From Mycolicibacterium gilvum (GTDB taxonomy: Bacteria > Actinomycetota > Actinomycetes > Mycobacteriales > Mycobacteriaceae), in assembly GCF_900454025.1 (NCBI RefSeq), contig NZ_UGQM01000001.1:1488001-1552000 (forward strand): a stretch of DNA of 64,000 bases, written 5' to 3'. Positions 20,739 to 31,441 of this stretch are shown piece by piece; position 1 is the first letter of the stretch; every line of letters starts with the position of its first letter. Position numbers and translations under genes: made by a program. The notes below the pieces were generated by a model. It was not told the origin of the DNA and made no database searches. It worked only from the letters and a program-made list of their open reading frames with translations.

Positions 20739-22235
20739 ATGAACTTGCAGGATTTCGTGAAACTGTTGCGGTCTCGGTGGTTGACCGTGGCCGTAACGAC
20801 GGTAGCGGCGGTTCTTCTCGCAGTAGTCATCTCCCTGCTCACCACCCCGTTGTATCAGGCCTCGACGAGGCTGTTTGTTTCGACGACGGCTGGTTCTTCG
20901 CTGTCAGATGCCTACCAGGGCAACCGATTTTCGCAAGAGCGTGTCGTCTCGTACACGGAATTGCTCATGGGCCAAACTTTGGCTCAGCGCACGATAGACA
21001 AGCTGGGTTTGAATACGAGCGCAGAAGAGCTCAGGCAAAAAGTTGTTGCGAATGCTAAACCGGATACGGTCCTGATAAACGTCAATGTGCTAGACAAATC
21101 GCCGGTGACTGCTCGCGATATCGCAAATACTCTGTCTGATGAATTCGTCAACATGGTACGCGAATTGGAAACACCAGAAGATGGCGCAAGGCCCGATGCT
21201 CGCGTTGTGGTAGAACAGCGCGCGTCGATCCCAAGTTCACCTGTGGTACCGAAGACAGCACGCAACGTCGCAATCGGGCTTGCCTTAGGTCTTGCTCTAG
21301 GTATAGGGCTCGCAGTTTTGCGCGATATTCTCGACAACACTGTGAAGGACCGGGACACGCTAGAGCAAATCACAGGTGCTGGAATAGTGGGAACTATTCC
21401 GTTGGACAAGGATCGGCGGAAACAACCGGCGATCTCGTTCGAGACAGACAACTCGGGCATTGCGGAAGCTTTCCGGAAACTCAGAACGAACTTGCAGTTC
21501 CTAGCGGTCGATAGTCCCCCTCGGGTGATCATCGTCACGAGTTCAATGCCCAGTGAGGGTAAGTCGACTACATCGATAAACATTGCCCTTGCGTTAGCTG
21601 AAGCGGATCACAATGTTGTGCTCGTGGATGGTGACATGCGCCGACCTACCTTACATAAGTATCTTGACTTGATTGGACCGGTTGGCTTCAGCACAGTTCT
21701 CAGTGGCGCGGCCGACTTGGACGACGCGTTGCAGAGGACGCGTTTTCCCGGACTGACGGTTCTCACGTCGGGGGCCACACCCCCGAACCCGAGCGAATTG
21801 TTGGGCTCTCAGTCGGCGCGCAAACTGATTAACGAGTTGCGAACACGATTCGACTACGTCGTCATCGATTCGACACCGCTTCTTGCAGTCACCGATGCTG
21901 CGGTTCTTGGGGCAGCCTCCGACGGTGTGCTGGTCATTGCGAGGTTCGGACAGACTAAGCGCGAGCAACTATCACATGCGGTCGAGCACTTGGCCAGCGT
22001 CGGCGCTCCGATGCTTGGATCGGTGTTCACAATGATGCCGACGCGCGGAAGTGCGGCCTACAGTTACGATTACAGCTACTACGGCACCGAGGCTGACGAA
22101 CGCTCAAACCACCGGCCTGCGTCGTCGGGACCCCTGGCTCTGGGAGTGGCGGAAACCGCCTCTGGTGTAGGCGCGCCCGCCCAGGAGGTCGGTCAGGCGG
22201 TCGGGCGAAGGCGTCGGCGAGAATCCTCGGATTAA
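20739..22235 (+). CDS. Wzz-type chain-length regulator fused to a BY-kinase (tyrosine autokinase)
   Basis: The 498-residue protein joins a Wzz domain (membrane helices near residues 14-36 and 175-195, PLYQASTRLFVSTTAG between) to a cytoplasmic BY-kinase. Kinase motifs are Walker A SSMPSEGKSTTS at about 268-279, Walker A' VVLVDGDMRRP near 293-303 and Walker B YVVIDSTPLLAVTDA near 373. A C-terminal tyrosine cluster (AAYSYDYSYYG) is the autophosphorylation site. It sets polymer length and coordinates export with the polymerase. The partner phosphatase is probably the Wzb-like gene at 52001. A fused co-polymerase and kinase is the Gram-negative (Wzc) layout, also common in actinobacteria. Confidence 0.92.
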   Translation: MNLQDFVKLLRSRWLTVAVTTVAAVLLAVVISLLTTPLYQASTRLFVSTTAGSSLSDAYQGNRFSQERVVSYTELLMGQTLAQRTIDKLGLNTSAEELRQKVVANAKPDTVLINVNVLDKSPVTARDIANTLSDEFVNMVRELETPEDGARPDARVVVEQRASIPSSPVVPKTARNVAIGLALGLALGIGLAVLRDILDNTVKDRDTLEQITGAGIVGTIPLDKDRRKQPAISFETDNSGIAEAFRKLRTNLQFLAVDSPPRVIIVTSSMPSEGKSTTSINIALALAEADHNVVLVDGDMRRPTLHKYLDLIGPVGFSTVLSGAADLDDALQRTRFPGLTVLTSGATPPNPSELLGSQSARKLINELRTRFDYVVIDSTPLLAVTDAAVLGAASDGVLVIARFGQTKREQLSHAVEHLASVGAPMLGSVFTMMPTRGSAAYSYDYSYYGTEADERSNHRPASSGPLALGVAETASGVGAPAQEVGQAVGRRRRRESSD

Positions 22236-22245
22236 GACCTAAACT

Positions 22246-23544
22246 ATGTCGATTCGACAGCAGATAGATACGCAACCGAGTTACGCGTCGCGACAGCATG
22301 CGGTCCTCGGCTGGCCACTCATGACGACGGTATGGTCAGTCGTCGGGTTTGCAGTTCCGTTGAATAACGCTTTGCCGTCGGCGCTACGAACCATTTGGTT
22401 CTTAACCATATTCGGGTCGATCTGTTTATCCATCCTTCTGATGCGAGTAGGGAAGCCTCTTTATCCTGCAGTGTGGGTGTTCGCTGGGTATGCGACGCTG
22501 ATCTCAGCGCTGACAGCGACCGATCAGGTCACCGTCTCAGACAATGTGTTCGTCGCCGTACAGATTTTGGCGTTGATCGGTCTTGCTCCTTTCGCGCTGA
22601 CTCGGAACGCATCTGACGACGAATATTTCGCCAAGCGTGTGAGTGTCGCTTTTCTCGCCGGTCAGACTCTATCGGCTCTTGTTGCAGTACTGCAGTTATT
22701 GGGTCAGACCATTGAGGTTCCTGGAACGATCTACGGTGCGGTCTATGGTCGCGCCGCCGGGTTGGCCGAGCATCCGACCACCCTTGGGCTGATGTCATGT
22801 ATCGCCGTGCTAGTTTCCCTCCGAATTCTGTTCACATCTAGACGATTCAGAATCCTCGTACTGGTCGCCTTGGCTGCCAATCTTCTGAGTCTGGTCGCGT
22901 CGGGCAGCCTTACTTCGGCGGTGATGGGGCTTGCGATAGGTCTGTTGGTCTTGGTTTTCTGCGAAAGGGAACACTTGGGCAGGATGCTCGGATGGGGTGT
23001 TACTTTTGTAGTCCTGCTAGCGGTTGTTTTTGCAGCGACCGGCGTAGGGCAGCATCTTCCCTCCCTAGCGGAGCGCTACGACCAGGTGACGAGCCCGACC
23101 GAAGCGGGATCTTGGAACGCCCGGACGCTGACCTTCGATTTTGCTTGGAACCGAATTATGGAGGACCCGGTCTTTGGTGAGGGCTTAAGCGCGAAGGCGC
23201 GCGGCTCCTATAACGGGGTTACCACTGTCCACAATTCTGTCCTGCGAGCCTGGTATCAGGGCGGCGTTATTCTCGGAATCGCGTACGGAGCTCTCTTCTT
23301 CGTCGTCTTGGTAGTCGTGATTCGGTCGATGGCTCGAAGGAAATATGGCGGCGAGGCTAGCGTGATGGCCGCGATCTTTGCGTACGCGATGGTGTCTCCA
23401 CTCCTCGAGCAGCGTCACCTGTGGCTGCCAGTACTCATATGCTGGGCGTCTATTTCGCGTATGGAATCTGCGGCGAAAATCAAGGCAGCACCGTCTCTGA
23501 AGGGGCTCGATGCGTCGTTCGCTGGCACGCGAAAGCTGCGATGA
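22246..23544 (+). CDS. O-antigen ligase/polymerase-like membrane protein (Wzy)
   Basis: The 432-residue protein has about ten to twelve hydrophobic segments. The Wzy_C (O-antigen ligase) region is recognisable: AGSWNARTLTFDFAWNRIME, DPVFGEGLSA and VHNSVLRAWYQGGVILGIAY, where the HN and the following loop are typical. It should join repeat units at the outer face of the membrane. It follows the Wzz-kinase by 10 bases, so it is cotranscribed. No good ribosome site precedes the ATG, which fits coupling to the upstream gene. Confidence 0.85.
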   Translation: MSIRQQIDTQPSYASRQHAVLGWPLMTTVWSVVGFAVPLNNALPSALRTIWFLTIFGSICLSILLMRVGKPLYPAVWVFAGYATLISALTATDQVTVSDNVFVAVQILALIGLAPFALTRNASDDEYFAKRVSVAFLAGQTLSALVAVLQLLGQTIEVPGTIYGAVYGRAAGLAEHPTTLGLMSCIAVLVSLRILFTSRRFRILVLVALAANLLSLVASGSLTSAVMGLAIGLLVLVFCEREHLGRMLGWGVTFVVLLAVVFAATGVGQHLPSLAERYDQVTSPTEAGSWNARTLTFDFAWNRIMEDPVFGEGLSAKARGSYNGVTTVHNSVLRAWYQGGVILGIAYGALFFVVLVVVIRSMARRKYGGEASVMAAIFAYAMVSPLLEQRHLWLPVLICWASISRMESAAKIKAAPSLKGLDASFAGTRKLR

Positions 23545-23713
23545 CGGGTCGAGGTCCACGTCGCTCTCCGTTGACTGGAACGGCCGAAGCTCTGTCGTGC
23601 CGACCTGTGATCCGGTATGACTCGGCCATGATCGACCTCGAAGCATCGTTCGATCCCCCTTGTAGCCTTTGCAAAAGTATGGTGTGTCTTGCTATCGAGT
23701 CGCTGGGGGGTCA

Positions 23714-25845
23714 ATGACTACCGGATTGCGATCACACAGAACGCGACGCCGCCTTGTCTTCGAGATGGCGAAGCGTCCCGACCTGCAGGGTATGCGCGCG
23801 GTCGCCGTACTTGCGGTGTTTGCCGACCACTTATTCGGGTGGCCGACAGGGGGGTTTGTCGGTGTCGACGTGTTCTTCGTGTTGTCTGGATTCTTCATCA
23901 CAGGGCTACTGCTCAGAGAGCGCTCCACTGACGGCACCGTGTCGTTTACGAACTTCTACGTGCGTCGCGCGAGACGCATATTGCCGTCAGCGTTACTTGT
24001 CCTAGTTGTGACCGTAGTCAGTGCGTATTTCCTTCTGCCGGCTCGCGCGCGAAGGAAAGTCTGGTCGATGCATTGTGGGCGGCCGTGTTCGCTTCGAACA
24101 TCCGATTCGAGCAGGTGGGGGCTGACTACTTCCAGCAAGATCTGCCACCGTCGCCCCTTCAGCATTATTGGTCGTTATCTATTGAGGAGCAGTTCTACTT
24201 CGTATGGCCTTGGTTGCTGGCTGGTATTTTCCTCGTGACCCGCAAGGTCTACCGGCGCGGACACCTATGGGCTCGCCATTGGGGACTATTTGGTGCGATG
24301 TCACTCGTCGTGGCGGGCTCGTTCAGCTGGGCCATGTACTTGACGGAGAGTAACCCTAACGCTGCATACTTCTCGACTTTCACCCGTGTGTGGGAACTCG
24401 GAGTCGGAGCTTTGGTAGCCATCGCCGGCCCGTGGCTGGTGCGCATCCCCGATGCAGTGCGGCCTGCGCTCGCGTACTTCGGACTTATAGGGATTCTCGC
24501 CTCACTGCTTCTGATCGACTCCGAGTCCCTGTTTCCCGCTCCATGGGCGGCGCTTCCTGTCCTATCGACGGCAGTTGTCATTGTGTCCTTCTACGGGGCG
24601 AGAGTTCACGGCGTGCCGGTTCTGACGAACCCGGTAGCCCGGTGGTTTGGAGACACAAGCTACACCCTCTACCTGTGGCATTGGCCCGTCATCATCCTCT
24701 TGCCCGCTCTGGTGTCCGAGGGGTTGCTGTTTTACCTTTTGGTGCTGGGCCTCGCTCTCGGCTTGACGGCCCTGACGTACCACTATTACGAAGATCCCAT
24801 TCGCAAATCGCAGTGGCTCGCTGACAAGTCCGGTCTCGGGCAGCGACGGAAGCGACAGTTCGGCTTGGCAGGATGGTCTTTTATCGGCGTCCTCACTGTT
24901 GCCACAATTGTGACCTCGATTCTCTATATAGAGCAGACCGATAAATTGTCTGCGCAGAAGCAAGAGATCGACTCAGCAGTAGTCGTCGACTTGGCGCCGC
25001 CGCTCGACACCGGACCCGCAAGCGCTGGTAGCGGCGATACTCCGGCGCTATCGGTCGTACCCGGCAATGAGCCCTGCTACGGGGCGCCAGCCCTCATCAA
25101 CGACACCTGTGTCCTGCGAAATCCCGAGAAGCCTTTGCAACCGAGTATTGAGAATTTCGCCACCGAAACGGGCGGCCCGTACTGTTTCACCCGTTTGAAA
25201 GATCCTCTGATGTCGTGCAAGTACGGCTACGAAGGTCCGGATGCCGTCCGCATCGCACTGGTGGGTGATTCGCATGCAGGAAGAGTTCTTCACGGCATTG
25301 CGCCCTACCTAGAGAGTCAGAAGTGGCATCTGACCACGTTCTTCGGACAGGGATGCGTGTGGAAAAGCCCACCCATCGATCAATGCGCAGCGATGCCCGC
25401 CATCGAAGAGCAACTCGCGCAGGCGAGATTCGACCTGGTGCTTACAACGTCGACTCGCACGGGAAACGCCGCCGACTACCTCCCGGCTTGGAAACCTGTA
25501 CTTGATGCAGGTAGCCGCATAGTCGTTATCGCGGACAACCCAAAAGCGAGCGAGCAGTCGATCGCATGCCTGACGCGGATCAACTTCGGCGAGGACAGAT
25601 CTGGCGAGTGCGGAACCCCTAGAGCGCGGGCGACACCCGAGGATCCGCAAGTGATTGCCGCGAACCGGCTTGACCCGCCGATCCCGGTAATTGACCTAAC
25701 ACCGTACTACTGCACTGTTGACAACTGCCCGTCAGTTGTCGGTGACGTCATCGTCTACGCTGACATCAGCTCTCACATCACCCCGACATACATGCGGACA
25801 GTCGCGCCTGCACTGGTAAACGGAATACGTCGGTCAGTGCCGTAG
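23714..25845 (+). pseudogene. Acyltransferase-3/SGNH fusion, disrupted by a frameshift
   Basis: Two frames give one protein of about 710 residues. From the ATG at 23714 (ribosome site TGGGGGGTCA): KRPDLQGMRAVAVLAVFADH, GGFVGVDVFFVLSGFFITGL and FYVRRARRILPSALL. Around 24055 this frame runs into nonsense, and the -1-shifted frame picks up with LVDALWAAVFASNIRFEQVG, HYWSLSIEEQFYFVWPWLLA and the rest of the membrane domain. A C-terminal SGNH esterase-like domain follows with RIALVGDSHAGRVLHG and DISSHITPTYM. Adding one base in the GGAAAGTC stretch at about 24053-24060 restores it. It would have acetylated the exported polysaccharide. Either a true mutation or a sequencing error. Confidence 0.85.
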
Positions 25846-25949
25846 CTGCGCACTTTGATGTGGACAACGAGGCCGGGATCAGTAACGCGGCCGCCTCGCC
25901 CAGGGCGTGGCCGGGTTCTGTGGGGGCTCAGTGTACCCGGTTGATTCGG

Positions 25950-26371
25950 GGCCCGGCCCTATGACCCCGAAACCAAAGGGCTGGTGGAACGCGCCAACCA
26001 GTACCTGGAGACCTCGTTTCTGCCCGGCCGGGTCTTTGTTTCGGCAGCGGACTTCAACACCCAGGTCTGAATGGCTGAGCACCCGGGCCAACCAGCGGCG
26101 CCATGCCGGGACTCGGGAGGTCCCCGCGCAGGCGTTGGTGGTGGATCGGGCCGCGATGGCGGTGTTGCCGCCGGTGGCCCCGGCGGTCGGCACGACAGTG
26201 ACGACCCGGTTGGGCCGGGACTACTACCTCACCTGCGGCAGAGCCTACTCGGTGCATCCGGAGATGATCGGACGGATGGTCACCGTGCACTCCGGGTTGG
26301 ATCCGATCACCGTGCACTGCGGGGACCGGTTGGCGGCCGAGCATCAAACGATGTTGAGGTGGCCGACCTGA
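25950..26371 (+). pseudogene. IS21-family istA transposase, degenerate 3' remnant
   Basis: The frame opening at 25960 reads YDPETKGLVERANQYLETSF then LPGRVFVSAADFNTQV and stops near 26068. The shifted frame goes on with EWLSTRANQRRHAGTREVPA and ends GDRLAAEHQTMLRWPT. Together these are the C-terminal part of IstA. The catalytic core is absent, so this is an inactive relic. Its istB partner follows at 26412. Confidence 0.75.
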
Positions 26372-26411
26372 GCGCTTAAGACGCGGTCTTCGGTACCGGG
26401 TAGCGGGCCTG

Positions 26412-26880
26412 ATGCCCACCACCAAACGCACGGCGCCGGCTCCTGGTGAGGCCGACAAGCTGATCGCCCACCAGGCCCGGCTGTTGAAGCCGCCCCGGAT
26501 CGCGGCGCACTACCAGCGGCTGGCCGAGCAGGGCCGGGCCGGGCCGGTCGTTGGAGGACTACCTCGGGGCGGTGTTGGCTGTGGAGTCCAGTGCCCGCGC
26601 TGAATCTGGTGCCCGCCAACGTATCCGATATGCCGGATTCCCGGCGATCAAGACGGTCACCGTTTCGATTTCACCGCTCAACCAGCAGTCGACCGCGCTC
26701 AGATCTCCCGCTTCGAGGCCGGGGGCTGGCTGGCTGAAGCCCGCAACATCGTGCTGGTCGGGCCACCAGGCACGATAAGACCCATCTGGCGACCGCGCGG
26801 GCGATCGCTGCCGCTCACGTCGGGCACCGGGTCGCGTTCGCAACGGCCGCCGGCTGGGTCACCCGGCTAGCAGAAGCGCA
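26412..26880 (+). pseudogene. IS21-family istB ATPase, 5' part (split and degenerate)
   Basis: From the ATG at 26412: MPTTKRTAPAPGEADKLIAH then LLKPPRIAAHYQRLAEQGRA, the IstB N-terminus. Later frames give DYLGAVLAVE, ARQRIRYAGFPAIKT, a damaged Walker A (VLVGPPGT followed by loss of the GK frame) and AFATAAGWVTRLAEA. Several frameshifts separate them. The IS3-family element at 26881 interrupts it; the other half is at 32879. Confidence 0.8.
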
Positions 26881-26910
26881 TTGAGGGGGACCCGTTTGGT
26901 GGTCCAGTCG

Positions 26911-27296
26911 TTATGCGACTTTCGGTTGGTGGGTCGCCGACCACTGTAGGGCAAACTCGGTGGGGGTGAGTTCGCCGTGGGCGGTGTGGGGCCGGTTGGC
27001 GTTGTAGTCGCGGCGCCAGTCCTCGATGATCACGCGGGCCTCCAGCAGGGAGTCGAATCGCCACGAGTTGAGCAGTTCGTCGCGCAGTCGGCCGTTGAAC
27101 GATTCGATGAAGGCGTTCTGCCACGGCGATCCGGGATCAATGAAAAGTGAACCGGCACCGTTGAATCGACACCAATCACTTACCGCATGTGCGACGAACT
27201 CCGGCCCGTTGTCGAAGCGCACGTACTGGGGTGCCCCATGGACGAACGCCAGCCGATCGAGCACGGCGACCACACCGTCGGCGTCGATGGATCGGT
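26911..27296 (-). pseudogene. IS3 no. 1 transposase OrfB, 3' part
   Basis: Reads [35 protein letters not shown] (second catalytic aspartate), [20 protein letters not shown] (catalytic glutamate) to the stop at 26911. It continues the frame that ends at 32043 on the other side of the nested insertion. Confidence 0.85.
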
Positions 27297-27368
27297 GGGA
27301 CTTGACCCCGTGTGTTGGACACGCTCAATCCCAGGAATGTGCTGGGGGAAGCGAGATGATCCAACCCG

Positions 27369-27701
27369 ATGGCAAGGAAAAATTACCCCGATGAGTTCAA
27401 GCGTGACGCGGTCGCGCTCTACCGGGACACCGAGGGCGCGACGATCGCCCAGATCGCTGCCGAGCTCGGTGTCAGCGAGGCCACGCTCTCGGCGTGGTGC
27501 AAGTCGGCCGGGGTGCCGATTCGGCACCGCCGCGGTGTCGTAGTGGCCGAGCCTGTGCCAGGGGCCGAGAGCCCTGAGCAGGAGCTGGCCCGCCTCCGCA
27601 GTGAGGTCAAGGCGTTACGCGCCACCGAGGCGCGGTTGTCCACCGAGCGTGACATCTTGCGGTCGGCGGCCAAATATTTCGCCGGGGAGACGAACTGGTG
27701 A
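27369..27701 (+). CDS. IS3 no. 2 copy A, OrfA (DNA-binding transposase subunit)
   Basis: The 110-residue protein begins MARKNYPDEFKRDAVALYRD and has the HTH segment IAQIAAELGVSEATLSAWCK, then a leucine-rich coiled coil (ELARLRSEVKALRATEARLS). It binds the element ends. The stop overlaps the OrfB start by four bases (GTGA at 27698). It is identical to the protein at 38946-39278. With OrfB broken here, this copy depends on copy B to move. Confidence 0.92.
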   Translation: MARKNYPDEFKRDAVALYRDTEGATIAQIAAELGVSEATLSAWCKSAGVPIRHRRGVVVAEPVPGAESPEQELARLRSEVKALRATEARLSTERDILRSAAKYFAGETNW

Positions 27702-28378
27702 GCCGCTTTCAGTTTGTCGCCGACCACCTGCACGCCTTCGAGGTGAAGTGGCTCTGCGCAGTCGTCGAGGTTGCGCGTTCGTCGTTCTACGCGTGGTTGG
27801 CCGGTGCTGACGGACGAGCGGCCCGTCGGGCTGCTGACGAGGCGCTGGCCGAGCGTATCCGCGCCGTCCACGACGAGGACAACACCTACGGGGCGCCGCG
27901 GATCACCGCCGAGCTCAACGACGGTGCGCCCGAGGGGCAGCGGGTCAACCACAAGCGGGTGGCTCGGGTGATGCGCGGCGCCGGGATCGCCGGTTATCGA
28001 CGCCGACGTCGGGTCAAGACGACCGTGGCGGACCCGGCGAACCAGAAGGTCCCCGACCTGCTCAAACGGGATTTCACCGCCGCGCAGGTCAACACCCGTT
28101 ACGTCGGCGACATCACCTACTTGCCATTGGCGACCGGCGCCAACCTGTACCTGGCCACCGTGATCGACTGCTGTTCACGGCGGGTCGCCGGGTGGGCGAT
28201 CGCCGATCACATGCGCACCGAACTGGTCATCGATGCGCTCAAAGCCGCTGCTGCACTGCGGGGTTCACTGGCTGGTGCAATATTCCATGCAGATCATGGA
28301 AGTCAGTACACCTCACGGGATTTCGCGAATCTCTGCCGCGATCTGGGGGTCGTCCAGTCGATGGGTGCGGTGGGGTCA
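27698..28378 (+). pseudogene. IS3 no. 2 copy A, OrfB transposase, 5' part
   Basis: Encodes the HTH_21 region and the first catalytic aspartate (RYVGDITYLPLATGANLYLA), then HADHGSQYTSRDFANLCRDL with the second. It is cut after GVVQSMGAVGS by the Tn554-like insertion. The frame runs a few codons into the insert. The missing end is at 31787-32005. Confidence 0.92.
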
Positions 28379-28384
28379 TGCCTG

Positions 28385-28398
28385 TTGACCGGCTAATC
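28385..28398 (+). repeat. Left terminal inverted repeat of the Tn554-like element
   Basis: TTGACCGGCTAATC, an exact inverse of 31773-31786. It lies directly after the six-base coupling sequence TGCCTG. Confidence 0.9.
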
Positions 28399-28479
28399 GG
28401 GGACGGTACTGGCATGTAAACGACACGCCAGCAAGGAAAATGCTTGACCGGTGGGGGCCGGCGGGGTTGCACTTGTCTC

Positions 28480-29562
28480 ATGACGATTCAGCATCAGCTG
28501 CGTCTGCAAGCAGGCACCGATGTCGCCTGGGTGTTGTCCGGTCCGGGTTGCGGGAAGTATGCGTTGGTCAACGAATACCTCAGGTATCTGGCCGACCGGA
28601 ATTACTCTCCTCGCACGCTGCGGGCCTACGGCTATGACCTGTTGGCATTCTGCCGGTGGCTCGGCAGCGTCGACGTCGAGTTGAGTTCAGTGACCACCGA
28701 GACCGTGCTCGACTTCATGCGGCACTGCAGGCAGACTCCGATCGCGGGACGCCCCACCAACGTGGTGTCGATGACCGGCACGCGTCTCGACCGTTACTCG
28801 TCGACCACCATCAATCACCGGCTTGCCGCGTTGACGGGGCTGTTCACCTTCCGGGAGCTGCGTGACCCCGGACTGCGTACCCCAATCCCCAGCGGCCGCG
28901 AAGCGCGGCGGGTCAGCGCCGAGGAACGCAACGGCCTGCTCGGACATCTGGTGAGGCCGAAACGCCGATCGGCGCTGCGCCTGCGTGAACCGCGGCGGCT
29001 TCCGCGGGCTTTGAATCGCCGCGAGACCGCCGAGCTGTTATCGAGCCTGCGAACCTGGCGTGACCGAGCGCTGGCCGGGCTGATGTTGTTGTCCGGGTTG
29101 AGATCCGGGGAACTGCTCACCCTCGACGTGACTGACGTCGATATCGGAGCCCGCTGGGTGAAGGTGATGGGCAAAGGCGCCAAGGAACGCCGCGTGCCCC
29201 TCGATGTGGAGGTCGCAGGGCTGATCCAAACGTATCTTCTCGTCGAGCGACCCGAATCGGACAGCAACCGCCTTTTCCTGGTCGCCAAAGGCCCCCACCG
29301 GGGTCAGCCGTTGACCGCGGCCGGACTGCGCACCATCTTCCGGTATCACCGGATCAAGTCCGGAGTGCTCGCCGGTCACCCGCATGCGTTACGTCATACC
29401 TTCGGCACCGCGATGGCCGAGGCCGGTGTGGATCTAGCGGTGATGCAGGCACTGCTCGGACACGCCCACATCGACACCACAGCCCGCTACATCCATCTGG
29501 CACCCACCCATGTCAAGGCGGAATACGATGCTGCCCGAACACGATTACGCTCCCACACCTGA
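28480..29562 (+). CDS. Tyrosine recombinase TnpA-like
   Basis: The 360-residue protein from the ATG at 28480 has an N-terminal SAM-like core-binding domain (YLADRNYSPRTLRAYGYDLL) and a C-terminal catalytic domain. Catalytic residues are visible in SGLRSGELLTLDVTDVD (Arg I), HPHALRHTFGTAMAEAG (HxxR) and LLGHAHIDTTARYIHLAPTH (His/Tyr nucleophile in ARYIH). A start at 28444 is possible but adds an unlikely sequence. The end overlaps tnpB by 35 bases. It cuts and rejoins the element ends together with TnpB. Confidence 0.9.
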   Translation: MTIQHQLRLQAGTDVAWVLSGPGCGKYALVNEYLRYLADRNYSPRTLRAYGYDLLAFCRWLGSVDVELSSVTTETVLDFMRHCRQTPIAGRPTNVVSMTGTRLDRYSSTTINHRLAALTGLFTFRELRDPGLRTPIPSGREARRVSAEERNGLLGHLVRPKRRSALRLREPRRLPRALNRRETAELLSSLRTWRDRALAGLMLLSGLRSGELLTLDVTDVDIGARWVKVMGKGAKERRVPLDVEVAGLIQTYLLVERPESDSNRLFLVAKGPHRGQPLTAAGLRTIFRYHRIKSGVLAGHPHALRHTFGTAMAEAGVDLAVMQALLGHAHIDTTARYIHLAPTHVKAEYDAARTRLRSHT

Positions 29563-31441
29563 AACACCGGCGCAGATCTACGCCGCCTACCTGGTGCACC
29601 TACAACGCCGGGACCGCGGCAACACCGCCTACGCCCAGGCCGCCCGATCGTTCCTGCGGCGCTGGCCCCGAGTCCAGTCATGGGCCGACATCCCACTCGA
29701 TGAGCAGCTGGCGGCGAACTGCTCGACACGCCCATTCGTCACCTTCTTGATGGTCAGCCGACGGTTGCAACCGGGCTACGACTACCTCGTTCACCGCAAG
29801 CTGTCGAGTCTGTGGCATGAGCTGACCGACAGTTGCCTGCAACCCGACCTCGATCAGTTCATCAGCGCAGCACTGGAACTGGGTTTCACCGAACGGGTCG
29901 CCTCGGCCATCGGCTCGCAGATCATCGCCCGGCTGCTGATCCAGACCGGCCGCCCCTTGACCGGCCTGCGGGAAAGCGACCTGCAGGAGTTGCTGCACGC
30001 CTGCCATGTTCGCCAAGAACGTACCGGACGCGGCGCCAAGCACTATCGCAGCACCACCCACAGTGCCCGCCAGATTCTGTTCCACCTCGGCATTCTTGAT
30101 ACACAGGCACGGCCGGCGGTCACTGCGTTGACCCTCGAGCAGCGGATGGTCGACGTTCCTGTCGCGCTGCGACCGGCGTTCGTGGCCTACCTGAACCGCA
30201 AATACGCCACCTGCGTGCCCAAAACGGTCAGTTCCCTGGCCACCCGATTGGCCCATTTCGGCCGGTACCTCGCCGCCGCCGACCCCAGCTTGACCTCCCT
30301 GAACCAACTGGACCGCCGCAGGCACATCGAACCGTTCATCACCTCGCTGACCACAGCCACCAACAGCGTCACCGGTGAGCCGATCACCGTCGCAGACCGG
30401 ATCAGACGCATCCACGCGGTGGGAAACTTCCTAGCCGAGATCACCGAATGGGGATGGGACGACGCGCCACCGCGGCGCCTGATCTTCCGCACCGACCTGC
30501 CACGGCCACCCCGCTGCCTGCCCCGATACCTGCCCGTCGACTCCGACCGCAAACTCACTGCCGCACTGGCAAAATCACCCTACCGACTGGCCGCTGACGC
30601 ACTGCTGGTGCAGCGAGCATGCGGACTGCGCATCGGTGAACTGCTCGACCTCGAACTCGACTGCATCCACGAGATCCCCGGCCAAGGATCCTGGCTCAAA
30701 GTTCCCCTCGGCAAGCTCAACTCCGAACGCATGATCCCCGTCGACGACGAGGTCCTCACCCTCGTGGACCGGATCACCACAACCCGCTCATCGGGCCGAC
30801 CGATGATCCACCCCCGCACCGGAGCCCCAGCCGACTTCCTGTTCACCCACCACGGAAAACGACTCTCCCAGAACGCAGTACGTGAAGAATTGAACCGGGC
30901 AGCACAGGCCGCCAGCCTGGGACACATCACACCGCACCAACTGCGACACACCTACGCCACCGCGCTGATCAACGCCGGAGTCTCCCTGCAAGCACTCATG
31001 GCATTACTCGGCCACGTCTCCACCCAGATGAGCCTGCGCTACGCCCACCTCTTCGACCACACCGTACGCACCGAATACGAACGCGCCCTGGATCTGGCGA
31101 AGAGCCATATCGGAGCGCTGCCGAAAACCGCAGTCGGGCTGCCCATCACCGACATCACCGGCACCGGATGGAAGGACACACCGGCCATCAAATCCCGCCT
31201 CGCCGGCGGATACTGCCTACGCGCACCCGCGCAAGGATCCTGCCCCTACGCCAACATCTGCGAACACTGCCCAAGCTTTCACACCGACTCCACCCACCTG
31301 GCCGTCCTCGCCGCCCAACGCATCGACGCCCAAGATCTGGCAGCAGACGCAGAAAAACGAGGATGGATCGACGAAGCAGAGCGCCACCACAACCTCGTCT
31401 CCCGACTCGACGCACTCATCACCGGATCGGCATCCGCATGA
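29528..31441 (+). CDS. Tyrosine recombinase TnpB-like with C-terminal cysteine cluster
   Basis: The 637-residue protein starts at the ATG at 29528, behind AAGGCGGA, inside the end of tnpA. The long N-terminal half contains a core-binding region. The catalytic half shows RACGLRIGELLDLELD (Arg I), TPHQLRHTYATALINAG (HxxR) and LLGHVSTQMSLRYAHLFDHT (tyrosine). After the catalytic domain, GGYCLRAPAQGSCPYANICE then HCPSF forms a probable zinc-binding cluster. This is the larger recombinase of Tn554-type trios. It overlaps tnpC by four bases. Confidence 0.9.
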   Translation: MLPEHDYAPTPETPAQIYAAYLVHLQRRDRGNTAYAQAARSFLRRWPRVQSWADIPLDEQLAANCSTRPFVTFLMVSRRLQPGYDYLVHRKLSSLWHELTDSCLQPDLDQFISAALELGFTERVASAIGSQIIARLLIQTGRPLTGLRESDLQELLHACHVRQERTGRGAKHYRSTTHSARQILFHLGILDTQARPAVTALTLEQRMVDVPVALRPAFVAYLNRKYATCVPKTVSSLATRLAHFGRYLAAADPSLTSLNQLDRRRHIEPFITSLTTATNSVTGEPITVADRIRRIHAVGNFLAEITEWGWDDAPPRRLIFRTDLPRPPRCLPRYLPVDSDRKLTAALAKSPYRLAADALLVQRACGLRIGELLDLELDCIHEIPGQGSWLKVPLGKLNSERMIPVDDEVLTLVDRITTTRSSGRPMIHPRTGAPADFLFTHHGKRLSQNAVREELNRAAQAASLGHITPHQLRHTYATALINAGVSLQALMALLGHVSTQMSLRYAHLFDHTVRTEYERALDLAKSHIGALPKTAVGLPITDITGTGWKDTPAIKSRLAGGYCLRAPAQGSCPYANICEHCPSFHTDSTHLAVLAAQRIDAQDLAADAEKRGWIDEAERHHNLVSRLDALITGSASA

